From: CAZHOV01 sp964534315
Lineage (GTDB): Bacteria; Bacteroidota; Bacteroidia; Chitinophagales; Saprospiraceae
Assembly: GCA_964534315.1 (NCBI GenBank)
Contig: CAZHOV010000014.1
Coordinates: forward strand, 1 to 55,479
Length of the DNA: 55,479 nt
Direction: 5' to 3'
Position 1 is the first letter of the stretch; each line of letters starts with the position of its first letter. Of this stretch, positions 8,292 through 16,789 are shown piece by piece. The translations under genes were made by a program, and so were the position numbers. The notes under the pieces are model-generated. The model did no database searches. It worked only from the letters and a program-made list of their open reading frames with translations, and was not told where the DNA came from.

Positions 8292-9824
8292 TTACTTACT
8301 CGGTTTCCAGTTTAACTGATAGAGGTCTTTCCTTCTGTCTTTCAGATTTTTTACACTTCCAAACTGGTGTAATTCCTTGATTTTATCCAGGTCAACATCC
8401 GCGATTAGCATCATCTCTGTGTTAGGGGTAGCTTCTGCCTTAATCCCGTCGGTGGGGAAGGCAAAGTCACAAGGGGTAAACACCACAGATTGAGCAAATT
8501 GAATATCCATATTATGCACTTTAGGCAGATTGCCCACACTTCCGGCAATTGCTACGTAGCACTCGTTTTCAATGGCTCGCGCCCTGGCGCAGTTACGCAC
8601 TCTGGAATAACCGTTTTGGGTGTCCGTTAAGAAGGGAACAAAAAGAATATTCATACCTTGGTCTGATAGTAACCTCCCCAGTTCCGGGAATTCAACATCG
8701 TAGCAAATTAATATTCCGACCTTTCCGCAGTCAGTATCAAAGACTTGCAGCTTATCCCCTCCTTTCATTCCCCAACATTTAGCTTCGTCTGGGGTAACGT
8801 GGAGTTTGACATACTTTTCGTAGGTTCCGTTTCTACGGCATAGGTAGCCAACATTAAATAAATGGTTATCTTCGACTAAGGGCATGCTACCAGTGATAAT
8901 ATTGATATTGTAGGTAATGGCCAGATCGATAAATTTATCTCTTATTTCCTCCGTATAGCTAGCCAACTCTCTGATCGCTTCATGCTCGGAGAGATCATTA
9001 TAGGAAGCCATGAGAGGAGCATTGAAAAATTCGGGAAAGAGGACAAAGTCACTTTTATAAGTAGACAGGGCATCGGCAAAAAAATCCATTTGCTCGAAGA
9101 GGTCTTTCAGTGTCCGGTAGTTACGCATTTGCCATTGCACAAGCCCAAGCCGCACAATAGATTTATCAGGGCGTACTTTTTTAGTGGGTTTGGTATGATA
9201 GATATTATCCCACTGCAGCAATACCGCAAAATCTTTTGACTCCTCATCGCCTGGCAGATATCCTCGCAGTACTTTTTTTACGTGGAAATCATTGGAAATT
9301 TGAAAGGTCAGTACCGGGTCAAATATTTCCTTGAGTTTGACTTGTTTGATATATTCTTTTGGTGTAAACGACTCTGCATGCAGGTGGTAATTGGGAATGC
9401 GTCCTCCAAAGATGATGGCTTTGAGGTTTAGATTTTCACATAGTTCTTTTCTGGCGTCATAAAGCCGTCGGGCCAGGCGCATTCCTCTGAATTCGGGCCG
9501 TATAAACACATCGATTCCATACAAAACATCCCCATCCGGATCGTGGGAATTAAAGGTATAACCGCCCGTAATTTCCTCGTAGGTGTGATCGTCTCCAAAG
9601 TCTTCATAATTGACGATGATAGCCAGAGCACATCCGACAATGGTGCCGTTTACGGCAATGCCGATTTGTCCTTCGGGAAATACTTCCAGCAGCTTTAGAA
9701 TATGGTGTTCTTTCCAATAAGCCCCCGGCCAGTTTTGGTAAGCCTCAATCATCGACTGTTTTAGTGCTTCGTAATCTTCTTTTTGCACGTGGCGGAGTTC
9801 TATCTTTTCTATGGTAGGATTCAT
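8292..9824 (-). CDS. GNAT acetyltransferase / carbon-nitrogen hydrolase fusion
   Basis: Residues 8 to about 200 are a GNAT N-acetyltransferase, with the acetyl-CoA loop region IRPEFRGMRLARRLYDARKE. Residues 223-510 are a nitrilase-superfamily amidohydrolase with the catalytic triad Glu265 (FPEFFNAP), Lys340 (YVKLH) and Cys374 (LICYDVEFPELG). All three catalytic residues are present, so hydrolysis of an amide or nitrile-type bond is likely. The same fusion recurs in Bacteroidota and other phyla, usually of unknown substrate. An acylated amine produced by one domain and handled by the other is an inference. The gene is monocistronic behind a clear terminator of the RRM gene. Confidence 0.9.
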   Translation of the reverse strand: MNPTIEKIELRHVQKEDYEALKQSMIEAYQNWPGAYWKEHHILKLLEVFPEGQIGIAVNGTIVGCALAIIVNYEDFGDDHTYEEITGGYTFNSHDPDGDVLYGIDVFIRPEFRGMRLARRLYDARKELCENLNLKAIIFGGRIPNYHLHAESFTPKEYIKQVKLKEIFDPVLTFQISNDFHVKKVLRGYLPGDEESKDFAVLLQWDNIYHTKPTKKVRPDKSIVRLGLVQWQMRNYRTLKDLFEQMDFFADALSTYKSDFVLFPEFFNAPLMASYNDLSEHEAIRELASYTEEIRDKFIDLAITYNINIITGSMPLVEDNHLFNVGYLCRRNGTYEKYVKLHVTPDEAKCWGMKGGDKLQVFDTDCGKVGILICYDVEFPELGRLLSDQGMNILFVPFLTDTQNGYSRVRNCARARAIENECYVAIAGSVGNLPKVHNMDIQFAQSVVFTPCDFAFPTDGIKAEATPNTEMMLIADVDLDKIKELHQFGSVKNLKDRRKDLYQLNWKPSK

Positions 9825-9892
9825 GTAAATTGTTTTGTGTTAAAACAGCTAAATACAAAGAGAAGTTCTAAAGAAAAAATTCTTCTTAAATG

Positions 9893-9928
9893 AAAAAATC
9901 CCGCTTTAATTAAAAAGCGAGATTTTTT
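9893..9928 (-). terminator. Intrinsic terminator of the RRM gene
   Basis: A 15-bp stem with one mismatch (outer A6/T6, inner GCTTT/AAAGC) closes a 6-base AATTAA loop, and on the minus strand the stem ends in six T. It lies between the end of the RRM gene and the start of the GNAT-nitrilase gene. The symmetry would let it work in both directions. Confidence 0.75.
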
Positions 9929-10027
9929 CAACATTCATATATTTCAAAAAGTATGATTATCTATTTTACTGTATCGTGGAATCTTTAACAAGGGTAAGAA
10001 TAAAAAAACGTGGTTTGAAGGAAAGGA

Positions 10028-10318
10028 TTAATATCTGTTATATCCTCCGCCGCCTCTTCCGCCGCGGTTGTTATCCTTACTAGGACGAGCCTTTTTAACA
10101 ACGATCTGACGACCGTCCAGTTCGGCTTCGTTTAAGGCAGAGATGGCATCATATGCTTCGTCATCATTTGGCATTTCTACAAAGCCAAATCCTTTAGAAC
10201 GACCGGTGTCGCGATCCATGATGATTTTTACGGAATCGACCTCACCGAATTCTTCGAATACTGACCGCAGCCCATCTTCTTCCGTTTTGAAATTTAATTT
10301 TGCTACAAAAATGTTCAT
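10028..10318 (-). CDS. RRM-domain RNA-binding protein
   Basis: A single RNA recognition motif of about 80 residues is followed by a Gly/Arg-rich tail ending in GGRGGGGYNRY. RNP2 is IFVAKL at residues 3-8 and RNP1 is SKGFGFVEM at about 41-49, both with the aromatic residues that stack on RNA. Such short RRM proteins are widespread in Bacteroidota, where Hfq is usually absent, and are thought to act as global RNA-binding or cold-adaptation factors. The gene has its own promoter-like box and a structured leader, and ends at a strong terminator, so it is probably independent of the operon upstream. Confidence 0.93.
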   Translation of the reverse strand: MNIFVAKLNFKTEEDGLRSVFEEFGEVDSVKIIMDRDTGRSKGFGFVEMPNDDEAYDAISALNEAELDGRQIVVKKARPSKDNNRGGRGGGGYNRY

Positions 10319-10348
10319 TAGAAAAAAATTTAAAAAAATTAGATAAAA

Positions 10349-10377
10349 CTCCTTTACCCAAGGAGCCCCTTTCGGGT
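10349..10377 (-). promoter_or_regulatory. Leader of the RRM gene with two mutually exclusive hairpins
   Basis: On the minus strand, positions 10377-10356 can form ACCC/GGGT plus AAGG/CCTT with a two-base bulge and a GGCT loop. The CCTT arm (10363-10360) is also part of CTCCTT (10365-10360), which can instead pair with AAGGAG (10354-10349) over a GGGTA loop. Both structures cannot form at once, and the second hides a Shine-Dalgarno-like AAGGAG. This AAGGAG lies about 30 bases before the start codon, so it is not in the usual initiation position. Confidence 0.5.
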
Positions 10378-10398
10378 ATTAAAAAAATTATTACAACA

Positions 10399-10406
10399 CA
10401 AAGGTA
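10399..10406 (-). promoter_or_regulatory. TAnnTTTG promoter box for the RRM gene
   Basis: TACCTTTG on the minus strand matches the Bacteroidota -7 consensus. It predicts a transcript start about 70-75 bases ahead of the RRM start codon, which would place both leader hairpins inside the 5' untranslated region. A clear TTG-type upstream box was not found. Confidence 0.45.
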
Positions 10407-10468
10407 TTGAAAATTTAAATTGCATGCTGAATTTTTTACTGCTGCGTTGATTTATTTTTTTATGATTT

Positions 10469-12733
10469 TCAAGACCTATAATCTGATTTATAGAATGTTA
10501 GTAGCAGTAAGGGAAGAAGCGTAAGATCGGCAATCAGGGCGATCGCCAGGGTGATGGTGATTAGCATTCCAATATAAAAAGTTCCCAAAAAGACTGAGAA
10601 ACAAAGGGTTGAAAAGCCCCCCATGAGTATTAAAGTGGTTACCAAAATGGCTTTACCCGTAATCCGGTAGGTATTCCTGACAGCTTCTTTCAGGGGGTGT
10701 CTGGCAATTTCGTGCCTGAATTTACTTAGGAAATGAATGCTGTCATCGACAGCAATACCAAAGGAAATGATAAAAATGATTGAGGTAGAAATCTTCAGAT
10801 CAATCCCTGCAAAGCCCATAATTCCTGCAATAAACAATAACGGTAGCAGATTTGGAATAAGCGTTAGCAGGACCATTTTTACGGATCGAAGCAAAAAACC
10901 AAATAAAATACCGATGATCACAATAGCAATACTTAGACCTTCCAATACATTCTCCGCCAACTGCTGATTGTTTAAATCTATCAGATGCAGCGTTCCGGTA
11001 ATTCGATATTGGTATTTTTTTGCAAACCCTTGCTCTTTAAAAAATTGGTCGAATTCGCGGTTTAACTTTTTCAGCCGCACACTCCCCAGATCACCAATCT
11101 TACCGCTAAATCTACCAATCCTCTTGTCATTGCTGAAATAGGCCGTATAATCGCGCCCTTCTGCATATTCATTGAGCTTCCGGCTCAAAAAAGCAACCAG
11201 TTGAGTATCCTGCGGAAGCCTGAAAAAGTTTGGGTTTCCTCCTTGATAAACCATATGAGCATGTTGAATAATCTTCGAAGGGGAAAGTATGTTGTCTACC
11301 CCGTAACTGTTTTGCAGAAAACTGTCAATCTGCCGGAAAGCCTTTAAATGGGAGAGTTGGAAAACGGTCTCTTGATCAGTTTTTAGATTTACGACCATCT
11401 CGAAAGAACGCGCTCCAGCAAAGTTTTCAGAGAAGAATCGTAAATCTACCTGCTGAGGGTGATCTTCCGGGAGGTCCTGGAGCAAAAAATTATTCACCTG
11501 GATTTGGCTAAGACCGATGATACCAAACAAAACAATTGCCAAAGAACTTAACCAAATCAGGTTGGGGTGTTCCTGCACCCAGAGAAATCCCTTTTCCAGC
11601 ATGCGGTCCCAAAAACCAGCAGACTGCTGATATTTGAATGATTTAGCTCCGGTAATAACCAAAATGGCCGGCATTAAAGAATAAGTCAGCAGGTAGGCAA
11701 TAGCAATACCCACTGTAGAAAAGATACCAAAAGAGACCAGTGAACTGAAATTGGAAGTGGTGAGCGTAAGAAAACCAATAGAAGTTGTAAAGGTGGTCAG
11801 AAAAGTAGCGATGCCCACCTCCCGGATAGCAGCTTTGAGGGCGGATCGCTTTTCCTCTCCCGATTGAATGCGCATCAAATAATTGGTGAGCAAATGGACG
11901 GCATCCGCAATGCCAATGATCAGCAAAATAGTTGGTATAATATTGGAAATCAAATCAATAGAATACCCCAAGCTGACCATGATGCCCAACGTCCAGACTA
12001 CTGACAATCCTACGATACTGAGTGGAATGACCAACCCCCAAAATGATCGATAAGCAATTAACAGGAAAAGAGTGATAAGCAAAACTGCACTGCCAATAAA
12101 TAAAACTACCTCCCGCTCAATAATTTCAAAAAAACTTGTTTGGGCAAAGCTTTTTCCGGCAAAATGCACTTCATGAAATTCAAAACGGCGGGTTTCCGCT
12201 TCAATGCGGCTGGCCAGTGTTTGATACTGCTGAGTTGTTAATGGATCATCGTGTTCTACATACAGAACGACTGATTGACGGTCAGAGGAAAATATCCTGT
12301 TCTCTAAATGTGGAGCCTGATAGATGCGGATACTGTCGGAGGGATAGCGGTCAGGAGCAAGAGGATGTAAGTAGGGTAATTCAGAAAGCCGGTTGTAGAG
12401 GGGTACCCGCTTAAAACGCTTGACATTAGTAGGGGAATGTACTTTGGTAACATGCTGAATTTCCGATACAACCTTTGTGAGGGAGTCTATCTTTTTCAAA
12501 AAGGGCAGGTTGAAAATGCCTGCAGGGTTGCGAATACCGATCAGCACATAGCTGTTGTCATTTTCAAACTCCTGCTGAAAGTCCCTAAAGAATTTCGTTT
12601 CAGGATGGTTGAGGGGGATGAATTTATCGAGGTCATAATCGAAGGAAATATCTGGAAGCAGACTGGCGAACCCTGCGGAAATCAGGCCGATCAGCAGTAG
12701 TATTCCCCAGCTAAACTTTCGAATATTACCCAC
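10469..12733 (-). CDS. RND/MMPL-family exporter
   Basis: This 754-residue membrane protein has the two-fold RND layout. A first transmembrane helix (residues 8-27) is followed by a large extracytoplasmic domain, and a bundle of helices around 205-360 includes ISNIIPTILLIIGIADAVHLL. A second periplasmic domain and a second bundle around 600-750 contain FIISFGIAVDDSIHFLSKF. The GIADAVH and GIAVDDSIH pair is typical of MMPL/patched-like transporters that move lipids or hydrophobic molecules. It starts 9 bp after the ACP gene and closes the polyketide operon, so export of the operon's lipid product is the natural guess. Confidence 0.88.
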   Translation of the reverse strand: MGNIRKFSWGILLLIGLISAGFASLLPDISFDYDLDKFIPLNHPETKFFRDFQQEFENDNSYVLIGIRNPAGIFNLPFLKKIDSLTKVVSEIQHVTKVHSPTNVKRFKRVPLYNRLSELPYLHPLAPDRYPSDSIRIYQAPHLENRIFSSDRQSVVLYVEHDDPLTTQQYQTLASRIEAETRRFEFHEVHFAGKSFAQTSFFEIIEREVVLFIGSAVLLITLFLLIAYRSFWGLVIPLSIVGLSVVWTLGIMVSLGYSIDLISNIIPTILLIIGIADAVHLLTNYLMRIQSGEEKRSALKAAIREVGIATFLTTFTTSIGFLTLTTSNFSSLVSFGIFSTVGIAIAYLLTYSLMPAILVITGAKSFKYQQSAGFWDRMLEKGFLWVQEHPNLIWLSSLAIVLFGIIGLSQIQVNNFLLQDLPEDHPQQVDLRFFSENFAGARSFEMVVNLKTDQETVFQLSHLKAFRQIDSFLQNSYGVDNILSPSKIIQHAHMVYQGGNPNFFRLPQDTQLVAFLSRKLNEYAEGRDYTAYFSNDKRIGRFSGKIGDLGSVRLKKLNREFDQFFKEQGFAKKYQYRITGTLHLIDLNNQQLAENVLEGLSIAIVIIGILFGFLLRSVKMVLLTLIPNLLPLLFIAGIMGFAGIDLKISTSIIFIISFGIAVDDSIHFLSKFRHEIARHPLKEAVRNTYRITGKAILVTTLILMGGFSTLCFSVFLGTFYIGMLITITLAIALIADLTLLPLLLLTFYKSDYRS

Positions 12734-12742
12734 GGTTTTGGT

Positions 12743-12988
12743 TTACTTTTCTTTAGATTGAATGATAGCTAACGTTTTGTTTACGGTTACCATCTCTTCG
12801 GCTTCTTCGTCTGTAATCTCAATATCAAAGGCATCTTCGATATCAAGAATGATATCAACAAGGTGGGCAGAGTTAATGTTTAGATCCTGCAATAAATTAG
12901 TGTCTTCTCTAATCTCTTTGAGATGGTCTTCTTCAACGTAAGGCTGAATGATTTCAGAAAGTTTCGCCAGAATTTGCTCTTTATCCAT
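12743..12988 (-). CDS. Acyl carrier protein
   Basis: The start at ATG 12988 gives an 81-residue ACP, and the start codon overlaps the end of the ketosynthase gene, which suggests translational coupling. A second ATG at 12994 is equally possible. The helix II motif reads LNINSAHLVDII, with Ser40 as the probable phosphopantetheine site. The usual DSL is changed to NSA, so this is a specialised carrier and not the housekeeping fatty acid ACP. It is very acidic (DIEDAFDIEITDEEAEEM). It probably carries acyl chains between the ketosynthase, dehydratase and type III PKS encoded beside it. Confidence 0.88.
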   Translation of the reverse strand: MDKEQILAKLSEIIQPYVEEDHLKEIREDTNLLQDLNINSAHLVDIILDIEDAFDIEITDEEAEEMVTVNKTLAIIQSKEK

Positions 12989-14264
12989 TGACATACTTTT
13001 TAAACGCGATACAACAATTGATATCTCCAAACCCAAAACTACTACTTATTATGATTTGGGGAGCTATATTCAGCAGCTTTTGTGGGATTTTGTTTTCTGA
13101 AATACGTTCTTCTATTTTGGGGTGCAGATCTTCGCAATTGATAGAAGGATGGATAAAGCCTTCGTAAAGTTGCAGGATGGCGGCCACTGCTTCTATAGCG
13201 CCTGACGCGCTTAGGCAATGGCCTGTCATTGACTTTAGCGCATTGATATAAGGAAAATCATCTGCCGATCCCAGCGCTTTATGCCACAGTCGTACCTCAT
13301 AAGGATCAAAGATGGTAGCGGTCAGATGACCGGAAATCAGATCTATTGACTGCGGAGCTAAGCCGGTACTATCCAGGGTGTTTTTCATACATTTGAGAAT
13401 ACCCTCCGGATTTGGAGCCGTCATCGAACCACCTTTGCGATGCCCGCCAGCATTCCGGGCTCCTCCAAGCACTTCACCGTAGATGGGCGCATTGCGCTCA
13501 AGGGCGCTTTCGAGGTCTTCCAATAACAAGGCACCTGCTCCTCCACCGGGAACAAACCCCGAGGCTGAGGCGCTTAATGGTCGGGAACCTTTCTGAGGGG
13601 CATCGTTAAATTTGCGGGTAAGTACGCGCATAGCATCAAACCCAGCCCACATATAGGGACTGGCGCTATCACAACTACCACAAACCATCCTTCGGGCTCT
13701 CCCGCTTTTTATATGATCATAACCCATGAGAATGGCTTCCGTACCTGTTGCACAAGCCGAGGCATTGGTGGTTACCCAATTGCCCAGCCCCAGCAATCCG
13801 CCCAGGTAGGCGCTGACCCCGCTCGACATTGTCTGGGGCACCGCCGTACTTCCCATACGCTTAATATTATTACCGTCAATTTTATAGGTACTATCGCGAA
13901 CCACATCTGCGCCGGCCAGTCCCGCTCCAAATATACAGCCGGTATCCCAGTTGGTTTCGCTTTTGTTAGGGATGTCATAAGGGAGATCAGCATTTTTCCA
14001 GGCTTCAATTCCGGCGATACAGCCAAAAAGGATGCCATCAGCAGCCATTTGTTTGAGGAATAATTCTGAAAAATAGGAAGCTTTAAGCTCCTCAGATAGG
14101 ACGGGAGCTCCGCCTATCTGGCATTTAAACCCCAGTTCTTCGAGGCGCTCGTGAAAGGCAATGCCTGAACGCCCAACTTTTATAGCTTCAGAAAAACGCT
14201 CAATTCCTACACCGTTAGGAGACACCACCCCCATTCCCGTTACGACCACCCGTTTATTTTTCAT
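12981..14264 (-). CDS. Beta-ketoacyl-ACP synthase (FabF-like)
   Basis: This thiolase-fold condensing enzyme of 427 residues has an intact Cys-His-His triad: Cys171 in NASACATGTEA, His313 in SGHLTAT and His349 in KSMTGHCLSASG. The usual NAHGT around the first His is SGHLT here, a deviation seen in secondary-metabolite ketosynthases. The end GFGDIN corresponds to the family GFGGxN loop. The start overlaps the dehydratase stop by 11 bp, and its own stop overlaps the ACP start. It probably elongates the acyl starter unit for the type III PKS. Confidence 0.92.
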   Translation of the reverse strand: MKNKRVVVTGMGVVSPNGVGIERFSEAIKVGRSGIAFHERLEELGFKCQIGGAPVLSEELKASYFSELFLKQMAADGILFGCIAGIEAWKNADLPYDIPNKSETNWDTGCIFGAGLAGADVVRDSTYKIDGNNIKRMGSTAVPQTMSSGVSAYLGGLLGLGNWVTTNASACATGTEAILMGYDHIKSGRARRMVCGSCDSASPYMWAGFDAMRVLTRKFNDAPQKGSRPLSASASGFVPGGGAGALLLEDLESALERNAPIYGEVLGGARNAGGHRKGGSMTAPNPEGILKCMKNTLDSTGLAPQSIDLISGHLTATIFDPYEVRLWHKALGSADDFPYINALKSMTGHCLSASGAIEAVAAILQLYEGFIHPSINCEDLHPKIEERISENKIPQKLLNIAPQIIISSSFGFGDINCCIAFKKYVNG

Positions 14265-14706
14265 TCTGATTAGCTTTTACGATCATACCAGACATGGTTC
14301 CTTTACAAACTGTTTCTCCTAAATTATTGGTCATTTTTACCTTACATTTCAATTTTCCAAACCGAAAATAAACTTTTTCTGAATAGACCACCACTTTATC
14401 TCCCGGTAAAACAACTTTTAAAAAGTCCACCTCAGAAGTCGTAAAAACAAACTGACGAGACTCAGGTTCTTCATGCGCATTCGTCAGATACATCCCCAAA
14501 CCTACTAATCCAATCTGCGCCATTGTTTCAATTAAAATCACTCCCGGAGTTACCGGATTATCTGGAAAATGCCCCGCATAGAAATATTCTTCTTCCCTAT
14601 ACTGATACGTCCCTGAAATACTATTTTCATCCACTTCCAAAAACTCATCGACGAACAAAAAGGGAGTCGAGTATGGTAGAAGGGCTTTTAACTTCGTTGT
14701 AGTCAT
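14254..14706 (-). CDS. FabZ-like 3-hydroxyacyl-ACP dehydratase (hotdog fold)
   Basis: This single-hotdog protein of 150 residues carries the FabZ active-site motif AGHFPDNPVTPGVILIETMAQ, with His46 and Glu60. FabZ-type enzymes dehydrate 3-hydroxyacyl-ACP to the trans-2-enoyl form. The position between the type III PKS and the ketosynthase, with an 11-bp overlap into the latter, makes it part of the dedicated acyl-building set. No ketoreductase or enoyl reductase is present in the window, so these steps would have to be borrowed from primary fatty acid synthesis or are skipped. Confidence 0.9.
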   Translation of the reverse strand: MTTTKLKALLPYSTPFLFVDEFLEVDENSISGTYQYREEEYFYAGHFPDNPVTPGVILIETMAQIGLVGLGMYLTNAHEEPESRQFVFTTSEVDFLKVVLPGDKVVVYSEKVYFRFGKLKCKVKMTNNLGETVCKGTMSGMIVKANQNEK

Positions 14707-14883
14707 GTTTTCAATGAGTAATGAGTGTCTTTTGTAAATTTAGTTTAATTAAGGAATATTAAGGGTTGTCAGCCCTTGAGGTTGTTTTGGAGGAGTTTCT
14801 AAATCCTGTAGCGATGCTCCTATTAGTCCTTCAGACGAATGAGATAAAACAGCATACCGCTATATCGTTGCCCCATTATATGA
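14707..14883. other. Operon-internal gap with a heptad relic and a small hairpin
   Basis: This 177-bp spacer separates the type III PKS and dehydratase genes. At 14711-14734 the minus strand reads AAGACACTCATTACTCATTG, the same flank and heptad type as the array at 16-92 but only two units long. At about 14760-14777 AAGGG and CCCTT can pair over a 7-base loop. No gene is seen. Confidence 0.5.
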
Positions 14884-15942
14884 TTACTCCCACTTCAATA
14901 AAATCCGTTGAGCCGAAAATCCGGGACCAAAACTGAGCATTAAGCCGTGGTCGCCCTGCTCGGGTTGTTGTTCCAGAATATCTTTGAGTACATAGAGGAC
15001 CGTTGCACTCGACATGTTTCCATATCGTCTTAACACTTCCTTCGTCGCATGTAGGTCTTTTCCCAATTTACCAAATAATTCCTCCACCATTTGTACGATC
15101 TTTTTACCGCCGGGATGAAAAACCAGATGATGAATATCTTCTATGGATAAATTATTTTTTGCTAAAAAGGGATGAATGATCCGGTCGAAATTGGCATTGA
15201 TCTTTTCGGGGACGCTCGGGTCAAGGATCATTTGAAAGCCGGAGTTGGATAGGTGGAAGCCCATCATGTCAATCTCATCATAGAAATGGAACATCTCCGC
15301 ATCCAACATATTGGGGCGATTTTCATTTGAGGGACCTACAATGGCGCAGGCCGCTCCATCTCCGAAAATAGCAGCACTGACCATATTAGCCATGGAAAAG
15401 TCGTTGTACTGAAAGGTACTCATTGGCGACTCGAAAGAGAGAATAGCTGCCCGTTTACCAGGATTAGCCATCAGGAAATTACGAGCATAAATCAAAGCGG
15501 ATACTCCTGCAGCACAGCCCATTTCGGTTACAGGCAGACGGATCACATCTTGCCGCATCTTTAGGCGGTTGATCAAATAAGCATCTACAGAGGGAATCAT
15601 AAATCCGGTACAACTGACAGAAATAATAAAATCTATATCCTGTGGTCCTAACCCCGCTTTATTCAATGCTTTTTGAACGACCTTTTCTGAAAGCTCAATC
15701 GCTTTTTCAACATAATAATCATTTTTCTCTTCGAAGCTCAGGTTGGCCAATACCTTTTCGGCGGGCATGATGGAGTAGCGTTGATCTACCTGCGCATATT
15801 TAAAAATACGCAACACCTTTCGCTGAAAACGCTCATCCTGCCCGGCCAAATGCATCTCCATATCTTCAATGATCTGGTCAGTGGTTTTTGTAAACTCAGG
15901 CAACTCCGTAGCGACAGATAGTATTTTTAGGTTCTTGTACAT
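14884..15942 (-). CDS. Type III polyketide synthase (chalcone/alkylresorcinol synthase-like)
   Basis: The protein has 352 residues, the normal length, with the complete type III PKS triad: Cys143 in EMGCAAGVSAL, His276 in VFHPGGKKI and Asn309 in RRYGNMSSATV. The C-terminal GPGFS loop shapes the active site. Such enzymes extend an acyl-CoA or acyl-ACP starter with malonyl-CoA and cyclise it to pyrones or resorcinols. The neighbours (methyltransferase, FAD oxidoreductase) parallel the Streptomyces srsABC phenolic-lipid cluster, so an alkylresorcinol or alkylpyrone lipid is a reasonable inference. Chain length and ring type cannot be read from the sequence. Confidence 0.94.
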   Translation of the reverse strand: MYKNLKILSVATELPEFTKTTDQIIEDMEMHLAGQDERFQRKVLRIFKYAQVDQRYSIMPAEKVLANLSFEEKNDYYVEKAIELSEKVVQKALNKAGLGPQDIDFIISVSCTGFMIPSVDAYLINRLKMRQDVIRLPVTEMGCAAGVSALIYARNFLMANPGKRAAILSFESPMSTFQYNDFSMANMVSAAIFGDGAACAIVGPSNENRPNMLDAEMFHFYDEIDMMGFHLSNSGFQMILDPSVPEKINANFDRIIHPFLAKNNLSIEDIHHLVFHPGGKKIVQMVEELFGKLGKDLHATKEVLRRYGNMSSATVLYVLKDILEQQPEQGDHGLMLSFGPGFSAQRILLKWE

Positions 15943-15953
15943 TAAATAATTGA

Positions 15954-16044
15954 TAGTTAGTAGTTAATGGTTAGTGGTTAGTAGTTAGTAGTTAGTAGTT
16001 AGTAGTTGATAGTTAATAGTTAGTAGTTGATGGTTAATGGTTGA
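15954..16044. repeat. Heptanucleotide array inside the polyketide operon, 13 units
   Basis: Thirteen contiguous 7-base units of the form T(A/G)GTT(A/G)(A/G) stay in perfect phase. Only three positions vary between A and G. The array fills most of the 127-bp gap between the methyltransferase and type III PKS genes. On the transcribed strand it carries stop codons, so it is not coding. It could affect read-through, transcript stability or distal gene expression within the operon. Confidence 0.9.
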
Positions 16045-16069
16045 AAACGTGCTCCACCCGGTAATCGTA

Positions 16070-16789
16070 TCACTCATCCATCCATACAATCGCTTGATAC
16101 CGAAACGCCCATTTCCATTTGATCTCAAAGTTAGGCGTTTTGCAATAATCAAAAAAATGATAGAAATCTGCTTTTCGGAATCCTTTTCGGATGGAGAGCA
16201 GACCATCTTCGCGGGAAATATCAGAAAAGCCCAAAATACGAGTAAGGACCTGGAAAAGCCGATACGCTAACGGACTTCTGTGTAAGTCATTAATGATGAT
16301 CAATGGAACCCCAGCGGCTTGGGCTCTGCTGATCAGGGTACAGCATTGTTCTTCCGTAAAATGATGTAGGAAAAGGCCGAAAAGGACGACATCAAATTGT
16401 CCCCAATCCAGATTTTTATCAAAAACATTTTGATGGGAATAAGAAATATTTGAGAACCCTTTAGAATGTTGTTCAGCAAAGTCTACGATATGAGGGTTGG
16501 CATCAATACCGGTCAATTGCAGGTTGTAGTTTTTCTTTTGCCCCCATTTGGACAGGGTCCGTAAGGCATCTCCACCGCCGCAGCCTATATCGCCAATATG
16601 AAGGATTTCCTTTCGGATAAGAGCCGGCACTTTTTGTAGTCCTTCCTTTAGGCTATTGATCACCAGCATATTGCCGCCTAGCCATCTGTTGACCCATTCG
16701 ATCTCTCGTAGTGTTTGATGCAGTTGTTCACCTCCTATAGAAAAATCATCAATGATTTCCAGGTCGTTGGCGCGTATTTGAAAATTCAT
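16070..16789 (-). CDS. Class I SAM-dependent methyltransferase
   Basis: This Rossmann-fold methyltransferase of 239 residues has motif I IGDIGCGGGDALR at about 68-80, an acidic strand-2 residue in LTGIDANPHI, and post-motif FDVVLFGLFLHHF. It overlaps the FAD oxidoreductase gene by 4 bp (ATGA), so the two are co-translated. In phenolic-lipid clusters such an enzyme O- or C-methylates the polyketide ring, which is the expected role here. The ring substrate is inferred only from context. Confidence 0.88.
   Translation of the reverse strand: MNFQIRANDLEIIDDFSIGGEQLHQTLREIEWVNRWLGGNMLVINSLKEGLQKVPALIRKEILHIGDIGCGGGDALRTLSKWGQKKNYNLQLTGIDANPHIVDFAEQHSKGFSNISYSHQNVFDKNLDWGQFDVVLFGLFLHHFTEEQCCTLISRAQAAGVPLIIINDLHRSPLAYRLFQVLTRILGFSDISREDGLLSIRKGFRKADFYHFFDYCKTPNFEIKWKWAFRYQAIVWMDE

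Noticed and set aside
12743..13036. Longer ACP start at 13036
   Set aside because: The extra 16 residues overlap the ketosynthase coding end and do not fit an ACP N-terminus. ATG 12988 or 12994 fits the family and the overlap.
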